From: CALKJU01 sp046349355 | GTDB taxonomy: Bacteria; Pseudomonadota; Alphaproteobacteria; Geminicoccales; Geminicoccaceae | DNA: 64,000 bases | Direction: 5' to 3' | Assembly (NCBI GenBank): GCA_046349355.1 | Contig: JAXMCM010000014.1 | Coordinates: forward strand, 248,001-312,000 | Shown here: piece after piece, positions 17,947 through 27,372 of the stretch | Layout: the number at the start of each line of letters is the position of its first letter | Numbering within the stretch: position 1 is the stretch's first letter | Translations under genes and position numbers: made by a program | The notes under the pieces: model-generated | Database searches by the model: none | What the model was told of the DNA's origin: nothing | The model's input: only the letters and a program-made list of their open reading frames with translations

Positions 17947-17978
17947 GCGAACGCTCCGGCCCCCGCCCCCGTCCCGGC

Positions 17979-18197
17979 TCAGACGTCCTTGCGCTCGACC
18001 GGTGCCGGCCGCGACGCGGGCGTCCCGTCATCGGCCGCCGGCGCGCTGCGCGCGTCCGCGACCTCGTCCTTCATGCCGGCCTTGAACGTCTTGATGCCCT
18101 TGGCGACGTCGCCCATCACCCGCGGCAGCTTCCCGGCGCCGAACAGGATCACCACGATCACCAGGATCAGCACGACCTGCCAGATGCCTATGCTCAT
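17979..18197 (-). CDS. tatA: Sec-independent translocase subunit TatA
   Basis: This 72-residue TatA forms the Tat pore or membrane-thinning oligomer. The membrane helix (QVVLILVIVVILFGAGKLP) is followed by the conserved FGAGKLPRVMGDVAKGIKTF amphipathic helix and a polar tail. It is the first tat gene, 32 bases before tatB. Confidence 0.96.
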   Translation of the reverse strand: MSIGIWQVVLILVIVVILFGAGKLPRVMGDVAKGIKTFKAGMKDEVADARSAPAADDGTPASRPAPVERKDV

Positions 18198-18269
18198 GAC
18201 GAAACCCCTGCGCGCTGGCCTACCGCCGCCGGCATCGGCAGCGGACTGTCCGCCAACCGCAAGCGCACG

Positions 18270-19373
18270 CTAGCGGCGGGCGGGATACACGAACAGATGG
18301 GCAGGGTCGAGGTCGATCTCCACGGCATCGCCGGCAGCCGCACCGCGGGCGGCCGCCTGCCGGACCTTGAGCGTGCTGCCATCCGGCAACCCGAGCTTGA
18401 GGACATGCACCGGGCCGAGGTCGCGGCGGCCCATGACGGTGGCGGTGACGCCGCCCCTGCTGCCGGCCGCGGCGAGGCGGATCGCCTCCGGACGGACGAC
18501 CACCTCGACCTCGCTGCCCTCGCCCGCGGCGGCGGCGACGACGCTGCCGAGCGGCGTCGGCACCCGCCCGCCGGCGACCCGGCCGGTGAAGCGGCTGATC
18601 GGCCCGAAGAAGCCGGCGACGAAGGCGCTGGCCGGGCGGCTGTAGAGCTCGGCCGGGGTCCCGGCCTGCACGATGCGGCCATCCTGCATCGCGTGGATGC
18701 GGTCGCCGACGCGGATCGCCTCCTCGGCGTCGTGCGTCACCAGCAGCGTCGGCGTCCCGGAATCGCGCAGCACGCCCAGCGCCTCCTCGCGGACCATCGC
18801 GCGCAGCGAGGTGTCGAGGGCCGAGAACGCCTCGTCGAGCAGGATCAGGGCCGGTTCCGGCGCCAGGGCGCGGGCCAGGGCGACCCGCTGCTGCTCGCCG
18901 CCCGACAGCGTGTGCGGCCAGCTCGCCGCGTGCTGGGCCATGTTGACGCGACGCAGCCAGGTCCGGGCCCGCTCGATGCGTGCGGCGCGATCGAGGCCGC
19001 GCAGCCCGAAGGCGACGTTGTCGACCACCCGCAGGTGCGGGAACAGCGCGAAATCCTGGAACATCAGCCCGACGCGCCGGTCCTCGGGCGGCAGGGCGAA
19101 GCCCGGCTCGGCGACGACCCTGCCGGCGATCGCGATGCGGCCGGCCTGCAGGCGCTCGAGCCCGGCGATCAGGCGCAGCGTCGTGGTCTTGCCGCAGCCG
19201 GACGGCCCGACGAGGCAGTGCACCTCGCCGGCGCGCACGGCGAGCTCGACACCGTCGACGACGGTGCGCTCGCCAAAGCGATGGGAGAGACCGGTGACCT
19301 CGAGCCCGGCCGCGACGCTGCGCGGCGGGGGCTCGGCCAGCCTGCCGGCCTGCGCGTTCGACATCCGGGCCAT
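18270..19373 (-). CDS. ABC transporter ATP-binding protein, FbpC/PotA type
   Basis: This 367-residue ATPase has Walker A GPSGCGKTT, Q-loop MFQDFALFPHL, signature LSGGEQQR, Walker B LILLDEAFSALD and the switch His in LLVTHDAEEA. A TOBE-like regulatory domain (about 245-365) ends it. It resembles importer ATPases for ferric iron, polyamines or sulfate. No permease or binding protein lies near, so it is an orphan subunit. It sits between scpB and tatA, interrupting the usual scp-tat order, with 21 and 72 bases to its neighbours. Confidence 0.88.
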   Translation of the reverse strand: MARMSNAQAGRLAEPPPRSVAAGLEVTGLSHRFGERTVVDGVELAVRAGEVHCLVGPSGCGKTTTLRLIAGLERLQAGRIAIAGRVVAEPGFALPPEDRRVGLMFQDFALFPHLRVVDNVAFGLRGLDRAARIERARTWLRRVNMAQHAASWPHTLSGGEQQRVALARALAPEPALILLDEAFSALDTSLRAMVREEALGVLRDSGTPTLLVTHDAEEAIRVGDRIHAMQDGRIVQAGTPAELYSRPASAFVAGFFGPISRFTGRVAGGRVPTPLGSVVAAAAGEGSEVEVVVRPEAIRLAAAGSRGGVTATVMGRRDLGPVHVLKLGLPDGSTLKVRQAAARGAAAGDAVEIDLDPAHLFVYPARR

Positions 19374-19394
19374 GTCCTCGAAAACCCGGCGCTT

Positions 19395-19934
19395 CTATCC
19401 GTCCGTCGGCCGGTTGAAAAGGGCGGCGCCCTCGAGTTCGTCGATGCGCGGCAGGTCATCGAGCGAGGCGAGGTCGAAATGGTCGAGGAAGGCCTGCGTC
19501 GTCACCCAGGTCACCGGGCGCCCGGGCGTGTCCCGGCGGCCGGCCGGCTTGACCCAGCCGGCCTCGACCAGCTGGTCGAGCGTCCCGGCGGCGACGGCGA
19601 CGCCGCGCACCGCCTCGATGTCGGCGCGCGTGGCCGGCTGCTGGTAGGCGATGATCGCCAGGGTCTCCAGCGCCGCCCGCGACAGCGGGCGCGCCTTGCG
19701 CTCGACCCGCGTCAGGTGCGGCGCGAGGTCGGCAGCCGTGCGGAACGCCCAGCCGCCGCCGTGCCGCTCCAGGCGGACGCCGCGGCCGGCATAGTCGGCC
19801 TGCAGCGCCAGCAGCACGTCGCGCGCCGCGGCGGCTCCGCCAAGCCAGGCCTGCAGGTCGGCCTCGCTGACCGGCTCGGCCGCCATGAACAGCAGCGCCT
19901 CGACCAGGCGCCGGGGATCCGGTGCGTCGCTCAT
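19395..19934 (-). CDS. scpB: Segregation and condensation protein ScpB
   Basis: ScpB is the winged-helix subunit of the SMC-ScpAB condensin. The 179-residue protein shows LVEALLFMAAEPVSEADL, LSRAALETLAIIAYQQPATRADIEAVRG and a C-terminal VTTQAFLDHFDLASLDDLP. The ATG at 19934 overlaps the corrected scpA stop as ATGA, indicating translational coupling. Confidence 0.94.
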   Translation of the reverse strand: MSDAPDPRRLVEALLFMAAEPVSEADLQAWLGGAAAARDVLLALQADYAGRGVRLERHGGGWAFRTAADLAPHLTRVERKARPLSRAALETLAIIAYQQPATRADIEAVRGVAVAAGTLDQLVEAGWVKPAGRRDTPGRPVTWVTTQAFLDHFDLASLDDLPRIDELEGAALFNRPTDG

Positions 19935-20676
19935 GCCCGCCGGCGCAGCATGACCGGGGCGAAGGGGCGGCCTGGCTGAGCTCGATCCTTCCGGTGCGAG
20001 CGAGCTCGAGGCTGGCGACGAAGCTGGCGGCCAGGGCCGAGCGGCGGGCGAAGCCGTCGAGCAGCTCGGCCGGCAGGCAGCCGGCGAGATCGCGCCAGTC
20101 ATGGCCGGTAAGGATGCGGGAGAGCCGCTCCAGCGCCGCCTCGACGCTCATCGACGGCCGCGGCGGCACCACCATCGTCGGCATCTTGCCGCGCCGGACG
20201 ACGTCGCCGTAGGCCCGCAGCAGCTCCGCCAGCGACGCCTGCCACAGGGCGATACGCTCGACCGGCAAGGGCTCGGGCGCCCCGCGGCCGAAGCGCTCGG
20301 CCCCCAGGCGCGGCCGGGCGGCGAGGGCGGCGGCGCCGACGCGGATCGCCTCGAGGCGGCGCAGGCGATCGGCAAGGTCGGCCGCCAGCTGCTCGGCGTC
20401 GGGCTCGGAACGCTCGGCCGGCGGCAGCAGCAGCTGCGACTTCAGGAAGGCGAGCCAGGCCGCCATGACGAGGTACTCGGCGGCGACCTCGAGGCGCAGC
20501 TGGCGGGCGCGCTGCAGGTAGGCGAGGTACTGGTCGGCGAGCGCCAGGATCGAGATCCTGGCGAGGTCGATCCGCTGCTCGCGGGCGAGATTGAGCAGGA
20601 GGTCGAGCGGGCCGGCGAAGCCGTCGAGGTCGACGAGGAACCGCTCGGGCCCGTCCGGGCTCAGCCCAGGTTCCAT
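19931..20676 (-). CDS. scpA: Segregation and condensation protein ScpA (apparent frameshift at the 3' end)
   Basis: ScpA is the kleisin that bridges SMC heads. FAGPLDLLLNLAREQRIDLA and YLVMAAWLAFLKSQLLLPP are typical, as is the C-terminal winged helix with ASFVASLELARTGRIEL. After SQAAP the frame departs. Adding one base to the GGGG run at 19964-19967 (CCCC on the coding strand) restores FAPVMLRRRA and a TGA overlapping the scpB start. The raw frame otherwise runs far into scpB. The ATG at 20676 overlaps the end of the M50 protease gene by 16 bases. Confidence 0.92.
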
Positions 20677-21356
20677 CCGGTCACCGCCAGGACGAGGTGG
20701 ATCAGCCAGTCCATGATCGGGCCGATCACCGCGAACACCGGGTTGAACGGCATGCCGAGCTGGCGCAGCAGCATCGGCAGCAGGAACAGCAGGCCGATCA
20801 TGACGAGCAGGCCATAGCGCTCGGTGCGCGAGAAGCGGATGGCCAGCGGCGTCGGCAGCAGGCCGGTCAGCACCCGCCCGCCGTCGAGCGGCAGGATCGG
20901 CAGCATGTTGAACACGGCGAGCACGACGTTGGCCTGGATGGCGTTGACCAGGTTGGTCGACACCCATTCGCCGAGGTCGCCGGGCAGGTAGCCGGCCACG
21001 TGCAGCAGCAGGCCGGCGGCGAGCGCCATCAGGACGTTCGACCCCGGTCCGGCCAGCGCCACCCACATCATGTCGCGCTTGGGGTTGTTCAGCCGGTGGA
21101 AGGCCACCGGCACCGGCTTGGCCCAGCCGAACAGGAAGGGCGAGCCGGCCAGCACCAGCATGCCGGGCAGCAGCAGGGTGCCGAACGGGTCGACGTGGCG
21201 GATCGGGTTGGCGCTGATCCGGCCGAGCCGGCGGGCGGTATCGTCGCCGAGCTTCTCCGCCATCCAGCCATGCGCCGCCTCGTGCAGGGTGATGGCGAGG
21301 ATGATCGGCAGGAACCAGACGGAGAGCGTCTGGCCGATGCTGGCGAGATCCCCCAT
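20661..21356 (-). CDS. Site-2 protease family (M50) membrane metalloprotease
   Basis: This 231-residue membrane protein has the zinc motif HEAAH near residue 26 and the second M50 motif NMLPILPLDGGRVL near residue 149. Five to six hydrophobic helices surround them. The short form without PDZ domain matches the site-2 protease relatives found next to scpA. Such proteins cut membrane-embedded substrates, but the target here is unknown. It is two bases after nagZ and overlaps scpA. Confidence 0.92.
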   Translation of the reverse strand: MGDLASIGQTLSVWFLPIILAITLHEAAHGWMAEKLGDDTARRLGRISANPIRHVDPFGTLLLPGMLVLAGSPFLFGWAKPVPVAFHRLNNPKRDMMWVALAGPGSNVLMALAAGLLLHVAGYLPGDLGEWVSTNLVNAIQANVVLAVFNMLPILPLDGGRVLTGLLPTPLAIRFSRTERYGLLVMIGLLFLLPMLLRQLGMPFNPVFAVIGPIMDWLIHLVLAVTGWNLG

Positions 21357-21358
21357 CG

Positions 21359-22375
21359 TCAGGCGGCCAGCAGCGCGTCGAGGCGCGAGCGGGCGTCGGC
21401 CAGCGTGACCCCGGCGCCGCGGCGGGCCCGCTCGAGGGCGCCATCGAGGATGCGGCGGGCCCGCGGGCTCAGCTCGGGCACGCCCTCGAGCACGCCCGCC
21501 GCCTCGTCGAGGTCGCCGTTGCAGTGGACGGCGATGTCGCAGCCGGCGGCGATGGCGCTGCAGGCCCGCGTCGTCATGTCGCCGGCCAGCGCCTTCATGC
21601 CGAGGTCGTCGCTGAACAGCAGGCCCTCGAAGCCGATGGCACCGCGGATGACGTCGCCGATCACCCGCGGCGAATGCGTCGCCGGCCGGTCGGGATCGAC
21701 GGCGGTGAACAGCAGGTGGCAGGTCATCGCCAGCGGCAGGTCGCGGCACATACGGAACGGCACGAAGTCGGTCGCCTCCAGGACGGCCAGCGGATCGTCG
21801 ACCACCGGCAGGTGGTCGTGGCTGTCGACCCGGGCGCGGCCGTGACCGGGCAGATGCTTCATCACCGGGGCGACCCCGGCCGCGAACAGGCCGTCGGCCA
21901 GGGCCCGGCCGAGCCGGCCGACCATCGCCGGATCCTCGCCGAACGAGCGGTTGCCGATCGCCCAGGTCATGTCGGGCTGGGCGACGTCGAGGCAAGGGGC
22001 GCAGTCGATGTCGATGCCGACGGCGCGCAGCTCGGCGCCGATGACCTCGCCGAGCCGGCGTGCCGCCTCGAGCGCCGCGTCCTCGCTGCGGGCCGCCAGC
22101 GCGCCCACCGCAGCCGCGGCCGGCTGGGCCTGCCAGTGCGGCGGCCGCAGCCGCATCACCCGGCCGCCCTCCTGGTCCACCATCACCGGAACGTTCCGCT
22201 CGGGAAACAGGCCGTGCAGGTCGGCGGTCAGCCGGGCCAGCCGCTCCGGCGTGTCGACGTTGCGGCCGAAGACGATGAAGCCGGCCGGCGGCAACCGGGT
22301 GAAGACGGCACGCTCGGCGTCGGTCAGGTCGGGCCCGCGCAGGCTGACGACCGCGGCACGCGGTGGCAGGCTCAT
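21359..22375 (-). CDS. nagZ: Beta-N-acetylhexosaminidase NagZ
   Basis: NagZ removes GlcNAc from anhydro-muropeptides during cell-wall recycling (family GH3). The 338-residue protein has VPVMVDQEGGRVMRL, the loop with the acid/base His in KHLPGHGRARVDSHDHLP, and the catalytic nucleophile Asp in LLFSDDLGMKAL. It is cytoplasmic, with no signal peptide. It overlaps the SPOR gene by four bases. Confidence 0.96.
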   Translation of the reverse strand: MSLPPRAAVVSLRGPDLTDAERAVFTRLPPAGFIVFGRNVDTPERLARLTADLHGLFPERNVPVMVDQEGGRVMRLRPPHWQAQPAAAAVGALAARSEDAALEAARRLGEVIGAELRAVGIDIDCAPCLDVAQPDMTWAIGNRSFGEDPAMVGRLGRALADGLFAAGVAPVMKHLPGHGRARVDSHDHLPVVDDPLAVLEATDFVPFRMCRDLPLAMTCHLLFTAVDPDRPATHSPRVIGDVIRGAIGFEGLLFSDDLGMKALAGDMTTRACSAIAAGCDIAVHCNGDLDEAAGVLEGVPELSPRARRILDGALERARRGAGVTLADARSRLDALLAA

Positions 22376-23400
22376 GGCAGCGGTCCGACGATGAAGCAGT
22401 CATTGCCGCCGGCCTTCACCCGCGAGCACAGCTGCGTCGCCGCCTCCTTGCTGGGCACGGGTCCGGCCTGCAGGCGGAAGAAGGTGCCGCTCGAGGTCTC
22501 GGCGGCGACGATGTTGGCCCGCAGGTTGGCCAGCGCCGGCCCCTGCTTGCGTTGCAGCTGCAGCCAGGCCTGGCCGGCGGCGCCCTCGTTGCGGAACGCA
22601 CCGAGCTGGATCCGGTAGATCGGGCTGGCCGCGGGCGCGGAGCGGACCGGCGCGTCGCTGGCCGGCGCCGCCGGCTGCAGCGAGGCCTGCTCCGCCGGCG
22701 GGGCGGGCGTCGCCGGCTCGGCGATCTCGGCGCGCGGCGCGGGCACCGGCGGTGCGATCGGCTGCGCCTGCGGCTCGGCCGCGACCAGCTTCTCGACCGG
22801 GGCCGCGGGCTCGACCGGGGCTGCGGGCGGCGGCGCCGGCTCGCTCACCGCGGGTGCGGCCGGTGCGGGTGCGGGCGCAACCGATTCCACCGGGGGCGCC
22901 GGAAGGCTGGGCTGCTCCGTCGGCGGCGATTCGCTCAACCGCTCCGGCAGGGGCTCGGTCGCCGGTGCCGGGTCCACGGGCACGGTCCCGGCTGCAGCAG
23001 CCGGCGGCGTGCCGGCCGGCGGCGGCACCGGCTCCTCGAGCGTCGCCACCTGCTCCGGCGGCTCCGGCGTCGCCTCCGCCACCGGCGGCAGCTCCGGCGG
23101 CGGCGTCTCGTCCTGCTGCGGCAGGACGATCTCGGGGCGCACCGGCGGCTTGTTGCGCTCCATCACATTGGCCGACGCCGAACCCTCGTTCAGCACGTCC
23201 ATGCCGCCCGGATCGTCGGGCTTGATCCGGTACGGACCGGGCTCGGCCTGGACCAGCGGCGGCGGACCGTCGCCGTCGAGGCCGATGACCTCGACATAGG
23301 CGTACCAGAGCACCGCCGCGAACACGGTGAAGACGACCACGCCGGCGGCGGCGATCGTCCAGAAGCCGAAGCGGGGCTGCTTCCTGTAGCGGCTGCTCAT
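22372..23400 (-). CDS. SPOR domain protein, membrane anchored
   Basis: This 342-residue protein has a short cytoplasmic tail (SSRYRKQPRFGF), one membrane helix (about 13-35), a long periplasmic Pro/Ala/Glu-rich linker (about 75-255) and a C-terminal SPOR domain (about 262-342, with PIYRIQLGAFRNEGAAGQAW and FFRLQAGPVPSKEAA). SPOR domains bind denuded septal peptidoglycan, so it probably acts in division. The ATG at 23400 overlaps the argS stop as ATGA. Confidence 0.9.
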   Translation of the reverse strand: MSSRYRKQPRFGFWTIAAAGVVVFTVFAAVLWYAYVEVIGLDGDGPPPLVQAEPGPYRIKPDDPGGMDVLNEGSASANVMERNKPPVRPEIVLPQQDETPPPELPPVAEATPEPPEQVATLEEPVPPPAGTPPAAAAGTVPVDPAPATEPLPERLSESPPTEQPSLPAPPVESVAPAPAPAAPAVSEPAPPPAAPVEPAAPVEKLVAAEPQAQPIAPPVPAPRAEIAEPATPAPPAEQASLQPAAPASDAPVRSAPAASPIYRIQLGAFRNEGAAGQAWLQLQRKQGPALANLRANIVAAETSSGTFFRLQAGPVPSKEAATQLCSRVKAGGNDCFIVGPLP

Positions 23401-25139
23401 CGCAGCTCCTCGACCGGGGTCACGCCAAGGATCGCGAGGCCGGCGGCCAGCGTCTGCCGCACCGCCCGCAGCATGCCGAGGCGGGCCTGCGTCAGCTCCG
23501 GCTCGTCCGGCTGGATGAAGCGCAGGGTCGGCTGCTCGTTGCCGCGGGTCCACAGCGCGTGGAAGGCCCCGGCGAGGTCGCCGAGATAGAACGCCACCCG
23601 GTGTGGCTCGCGATGCTGGGCCGCGGCCTCGACGAGCCGCGGGAAGAAGGCCGCCAGCCGCAGCAGCGCCAGCTCGGCCGGGTCGGCGAGCAGCGCCACC
23701 TCGGCGCCGGGTGCGGCATCGACGGCCAGCCCGGCCTCGGCGGCGTTGCGCAGCACCGAGCAGATCCGGGCATGCGCGTACTGCACGTAGAAGACCGGGT
23801 TGTCCTTGGACTGCTCGGTGACCTTGAGCAGGTCGAAGTCGAGCGGCGCGTCGTTCTTGCGGGTCAGCATGATGAACCGGACGACGTCCCTGCCGACCTC
23901 GTCGACGACGTCGCGCAGGGTGACGATCCGCCCTGCCCGCTTGGACATCTTCAGCGGCTTGCCGTCGTCGAGCAGGTTGACGAGCTGGCACAGCCGCACC
24001 TCGAGGCTGGCCTGCTCCTCGGTCACCGCCCGGACCGCGGCCTGCATGCGCTTGACGTAGCCGCCGTGGTCGGCCCCCCAGACGTCGACCATCAGCCGCG
24101 CGCCGCGGCGGAACTTGTCGAGATGGTAGGCGATGTCGGCGGCGAAGTAGGTCCAGTCGCCGGTCGAGCGGCGCAGCGGCCGGTCGCTGTCGTCGCCGTA
24201 GCCCGACGAGCGGAACAGCAGCTGCGGCACCGGCTCCCAGTCCTCGGGCGGCTTGCCCTTCGGCGGCGGCAGCGTGCCGGTGTAGACGAGGTCGCGCGCC
24301 TGCAGCGTCGCCAGCACGTCGTCGATGCGGCCCTCCTCGATGAGCCGCCGCTCGGAGGTGAAGACGTCGTGCCGCACGCCGAGGGCGGCGAGGTCCTCGC
24401 GGATCAGGGCCAGCATGGCGGCCACCGCCTCGTCGGCGAACGGCCGCAGCCAGGCGGCCTCGGGCTCATTCGCCCACCGCGGGCCGTCGCGCCGCGCGAT
24501 CGCCTGCGCCAGCGGGATCAGGTAGGTGCCGGGATAGAGCCCGGCCGGGATCTCGCCGATGGCCTCGCCCAGGGCCTCGCGGTAGCGCAGGTGCAGCGAG
24601 CGGGCGAGCGTCTCGACCTGGGCACCGCCGTCGTTGACGTAGTACTCGCGGGTGACGGCGAAGCCGGCCTTCTCCAGCAGGTTGGCGAGCGCGTCGCCGA
24701 AGACCGTGCCGCGGCCGTGGCCGACATGCAGCGGTCCGGTCGGATTGGCCGAGCAGTACTCGACATTGACCGGCAGACCGGCGCCGACGGTGCTGCGGCC
24801 GTAGCCGGCGCCGGCGGCGATGATGCCGGCGATGCGGCCCTGCCAGAACGACGGCTGCAGGGTCAGGTTGAGGAATCCCGGCGGCGCCGGCTCGGCCTTC
24901 AGGATCTCGGGCCGCGCGCGCAGCCGCTCGGCCAGGGCCGCCGCCAGCTCCATCGGCCTGGCCCCGGCGGGCTTCGCCAGCAGCATCGCGGCGTTGGTCG
25001 CGGCGTCGCCGAAGGCGGCATCGCGCGGCAGCTCGACGCCGACCCGGTCGAGGTCGAGCCCCTGCGGCAAGGCGCCGTCGGCGACGAGGCCGGCGAGCGC
25101 GTCGCGCACGAGGCGCTCGAGCTCCTGGAACGGGTTCAT
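23397..25139 (-). CDS. argS: Arginyl-tRNA synthetase
   Basis: ArgS charges tRNA-Arg. The 580-residue protein has the N-terminal additional domain, the class I HIGH motif as NPTGPLHVGHGRG, the KMSKS equivalent LKMSKRAG, and the DALR-type anticodon-binding end (VQYAHARICSVLRNA). It overlaps dgt at its start and the SPOR gene at its end by four bases each, in the order usual for Rhodospirillales. Confidence 0.97.
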   Translation of the reverse strand: MNPFQELERLVRDALAGLVADGALPQGLDLDRVGVELPRDAAFGDAATNAAMLLAKPAGARPMELAAALAERLRARPEILKAEPAPPGFLNLTLQPSFWQGRIAGIIAAGAGYGRSTVGAGLPVNVEYCSANPTGPLHVGHGRGTVFGDALANLLEKAGFAVTREYYVNDGGAQVETLARSLHLRYREALGEAIGEIPAGLYPGTYLIPLAQAIARRDGPRWANEPEAAWLRPFADEAVAAMLALIREDLAALGVRHDVFTSERRLIEEGRIDDVLATLQARDLVYTGTLPPPKGKPPEDWEPVPQLLFRSSGYGDDSDRPLRRSTGDWTYFAADIAYHLDKFRRGARLMVDVWGADHGGYVKRMQAAVRAVTEEQASLEVRLCQLVNLLDDGKPLKMSKRAGRIVTLRDVVDEVGRDVVRFIMLTRKNDAPLDFDLLKVTEQSKDNPVFYVQYAHARICSVLRNAAEAGLAVDAAPGAEVALLADPAELALLRLAAFFPRLVEAAAQHREPHRVAFYLGDLAGAFHALWTRGNEQPTLRFIQPDEPELTQARLGMLRAVRQTLAAGLAILGVTPVEELR

Positions 25140-26287
25140 GTACGGTCGCGGCCCAGCTTGGTCAGGCGCTCATGCTCGTCGAGCGCGAAACGGTCGGTCA
25201 TACCGGCGATGTAGTCGCGCACGGCCTCGGCCGTCGCCCGCGAGCCCGGCGACCCGGCCCGCTCGCGCCAGCCGTCCGGCAGGCATTCCGGCGCCGCGGC
25301 GAGCACCTCGACCAGCTCGCGGACGACGCGACGCGCCTTCAGCGCCATGCGGTTGACCTTGTAGTGGCGATACATCCGGGCGTGCAAGAACTGGCGCAGC
25401 TGCCGCACCGCCGGGGCCACCCCGGCGGAGAAGGCGACCACCGGCTCGGCCAGACGCCGGACGTCGTCGGGCGAGGCCGGGCGGTGCAGCGCCAGGCGCC
25501 GGTCGGTCTCGGCCAGAAGATCGCGCACCATGGTGTCGATCAGCCGGCGGATGGTCTCGTGCTTGCGGCGCGGCCACGCCAGCGCGGGATGCGCCCGGTC
25601 GACCTCGCGCAGCAGGTCACCCAGCACCGGCAGGTCGAGCAGCTCGTCGAGCGCGAAGAAGCCGGCGCGCAGGCCGTCGTCGAGGTCGTGGTTGCAGTAG
25701 GCGACATCGTCGGCGATGCCGGCGACCTGCGCCTCGAGCGGTCCCTGCAGCGACAGGTCGACGGCGGCTGCCAGCGGATGCTCCTGGACGAGGCGCGGCG
25801 CGGCGCTGACCGGGCCGTTGTGCTTGATCACCCCTTCCAGCGTCTCGAAGGTCAGGTTCAGCCCGTCGAACAGGGCGTAGCGCTGCTCCAGCCGGGTCAG
25901 GATCCGGAAGGTCTGCAGGTTGTGGTCGAAGCCGCCGAAGTCGGCCAGCGCCTGGTCGAGTGCCGCCTCGCCGGCATGGCCGAACGGGCTGTGGCCGAGA
26001 TCGTGCGCCAGCGCCACCGCCTCGGCGAGGTCCTCGTCGACGCCGAGCGGACGGGCGAGGGTCCGGGCGATCTGCGCCACCTCCAGCGTGTGCGTGAGGC
26101 GCGTGCGGAAATGGTCGCCCTCGAAGTTGGCGAACACCTGCGTCTTGTACTCGAGCCGGCGGAAGGCGGTGCAGTGGAGGATGCGGTCGCGGTCGCGCTG
26201 GAACGCGCTGCGCACGTTGCTGTCGGACTCGGCAACGACGCGGCCGAGGCTGGCCTCGGGGCGGCAGGCGAAGGGTGCGCCGCTCAT
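25136..26287 (-). CDS. dgt: Deoxyguanosinetriphosphate triphosphohydrolase-like protein
   Basis: This 383-residue HD-domain dNTPase removes triphosphate from dNTPs, influencing the dNTP pool. The metal site is visible as RRLEYKTQVF, RLTHTLEVAQIART and AHDLGHSPFGHAGE, with a later Asp in DDVAYCNHDLDDG. The length and motifs fit the type 2 subfamily. It is divergent from erpA and heads the dgt-argS-SPOR-nagZ gene run. Confidence 0.95.
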   Translation of the reverse strand: MSGAPFACRPEASLGRVVAESDSNVRSAFQRDRDRILHCTAFRRLEYKTQVFANFEGDHFRTRLTHTLEVAQIARTLARPLGVDEDLAEAVALAHDLGHSPFGHAGEAALDQALADFGGFDHNLQTFRILTRLEQRYALFDGLNLTFETLEGVIKHNGPVSAAPRLVQEHPLAAAVDLSLQGPLEAQVAGIADDVAYCNHDLDDGLRAGFFALDELLDLPVLGDLLREVDRAHPALAWPRRKHETIRRLIDTMVRDLLAETDRRLALHRPASPDDVRRLAEPVVAFSAGVAPAVRQLRQFLHARMYRHYKVNRMALKARRVVRELVEVLAAAPECLPDGWRERAGSPGSRATAEAVRDYIAGMTDRFALDEHERLTKLGRDRT

Positions 26288-26318
26288 CCCGCCGCCGGGA
26301 TCAGCGTCGTCATCAGGT

Positions 26319-26346
26319 TTGACAAGGCTCTGCGGCCGCTTACATC
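26319..26346 (+). promoter_or_regulatory. Predicted erpA promoter
   Basis: TTGACA (26319-26324) and TACATC (26341-26346) are spaced by 16 bases, with a perfect -35 and a weak -10. This lies in the 98-base region divergent with dgt and would give a leader of about 32 bases to the erpA start. Confidence 0.5.
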
Positions 26347-26385
26347 TGCAACGGGCAAGATTTCCCGCAAGGATAGGTGGTCGCC

Positions 26386-26736
26386 ATGGGCGAGATCAAG
26401 GCCCGCCCCGCTCCGTTCTCCCTGACGCCGGGCGCCGCCCGCCGCATCCGCACGATCGTCGCGGGCGAGGGCAAGCCGGGGCTGCGCCTGCGCGTCAGCG
26501 TCTCGGGCGGCGGCTGCTCCGGCTTCCAGTACGGTTTCGCCCTCGACGACAAGGACGAGGACGGCGACGTCCGCATCGACCGCGACGGCGCCACGGTCGT
26601 CGTCGACGGCATGTCGCTGATGTACGTGCTCGGTGCCGAGCTCGACTATGTCGAGGACCTCAGCGGCTCCTACTTCCGCGTCAGCAACCCGAACGCGTCG
26701 TCGTCCTGCGGCTGCGGCAGCTCGTTCGCGATCTAG
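26386..26736 (+). CDS. erpA: Iron-sulfur cluster insertion protein ErpA
   Basis: ErpA is an A-type carrier that delivers Fe-S clusters to apoproteins. The 116-residue protein has the three conserved cysteines in SGGGCSGFQYGF and SSSCGCGSSF. The ATG at 26386 follows AGGATAGG with good spacing. A GTG nine bases upstream is less likely. The erpA-dgt divergent pair is standard in alphaproteobacteria. Confidence 0.95.
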   Translation: MGEIKARPAPFSLTPGAARRIRTIVAGEGKPGLRLRVSVSGGGCSGFQYGFALDDKDEDGDVRIDRDGATVVVDGMSLMYVLGAELDYVEDLSGSYFRVSNPNASSSCGCGSSFAI

Positions 26737-26745
26737 CCGCCCGGC

Positions 26746-27354
26746 TCAGCCATCGCGGGCCATGGCCCGCTGCGAGGCCGGCCGGGCGGCGAGCTTCGCC
26801 ACATAGTCGCCGAAGGGCGCGCGACGCTCGATGTGCCCGGCATAGATCGCCCAGCGCAGGCCGGCGCCGACCAGGATGTCGGCGGCGGTGAAGCGGTCGC
26901 CGAGCAGCCAGGGCCCCTTGTCCAGCGCTCCGGCCAGCACGCGCATGACGCTGTCGAAGTCGCCGTAGCCCACGGTCCGCGCCGGCCCCGCCGGCCGCTG
27001 CAGCACGCGGTCGACGATCGCCGGCTCGAGGCAGCCGGCGGCCCAGAACATCCAGCGCAGGTAGGGCCCCCGCTGCGGATCGCCGAGCGCCGGGGCGAGC
27101 CCTACCGCCGGCACGGCATCCGCGACGAAGGCGCAGATGGCGGCCGACTCGGTGATCACCGCGCCGTCCCAGACCAGGGCCGGCACCTTGCCCATCGGAT
27201 TGACGGCCAGGTAGTCGGGGCGCTTGTGCTCGCCGGCGGCGAGGTCGAGCTTGCGCAGCTCGAACGGCAGGCCGGTCTCCTCCAGGAGCCAGAGCACCGT
27301 GCCCGAGCGCGTGCGCGGCGCGTGATAGAGGACGATGTGCGGTACGTCGGCCAT
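26746..27354 (-). CDS. Glutathione S-transferase family protein
   Basis: This 202-residue protein has the thioredoxin-fold N-terminal domain (IVLYHAPRTRSGTVLWLLEE, NPMGKVPALVWDG, ITESAAICAFVAD) and an all-helical C-terminal domain with the N-capping box FTAADILVG. The Ser of APRTRSG occupies the usual catalytic region. The substrate is unknown. It is convergent with erpA, nine bases apart. Confidence 0.9.
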   Translation of the reverse strand: MADVPHIVLYHAPRTRSGTVLWLLEETGLPFELRKLDLAAGEHKRPDYLAVNPMGKVPALVWDGAVITESAAICAFVADAVPAVGLAPALGDPQRGPYLRWMFWAAGCLEPAIVDRVLQRPAGPARTVGYGDFDSVMRVLAGALDKGPWLLGDRFTAADILVGAGLRWAIYAGHIERRAPFGDYVAKLAARPASQRAMARDG

Positions 27355-27372
27355 CCTGGCGGCTCCCCTGCC

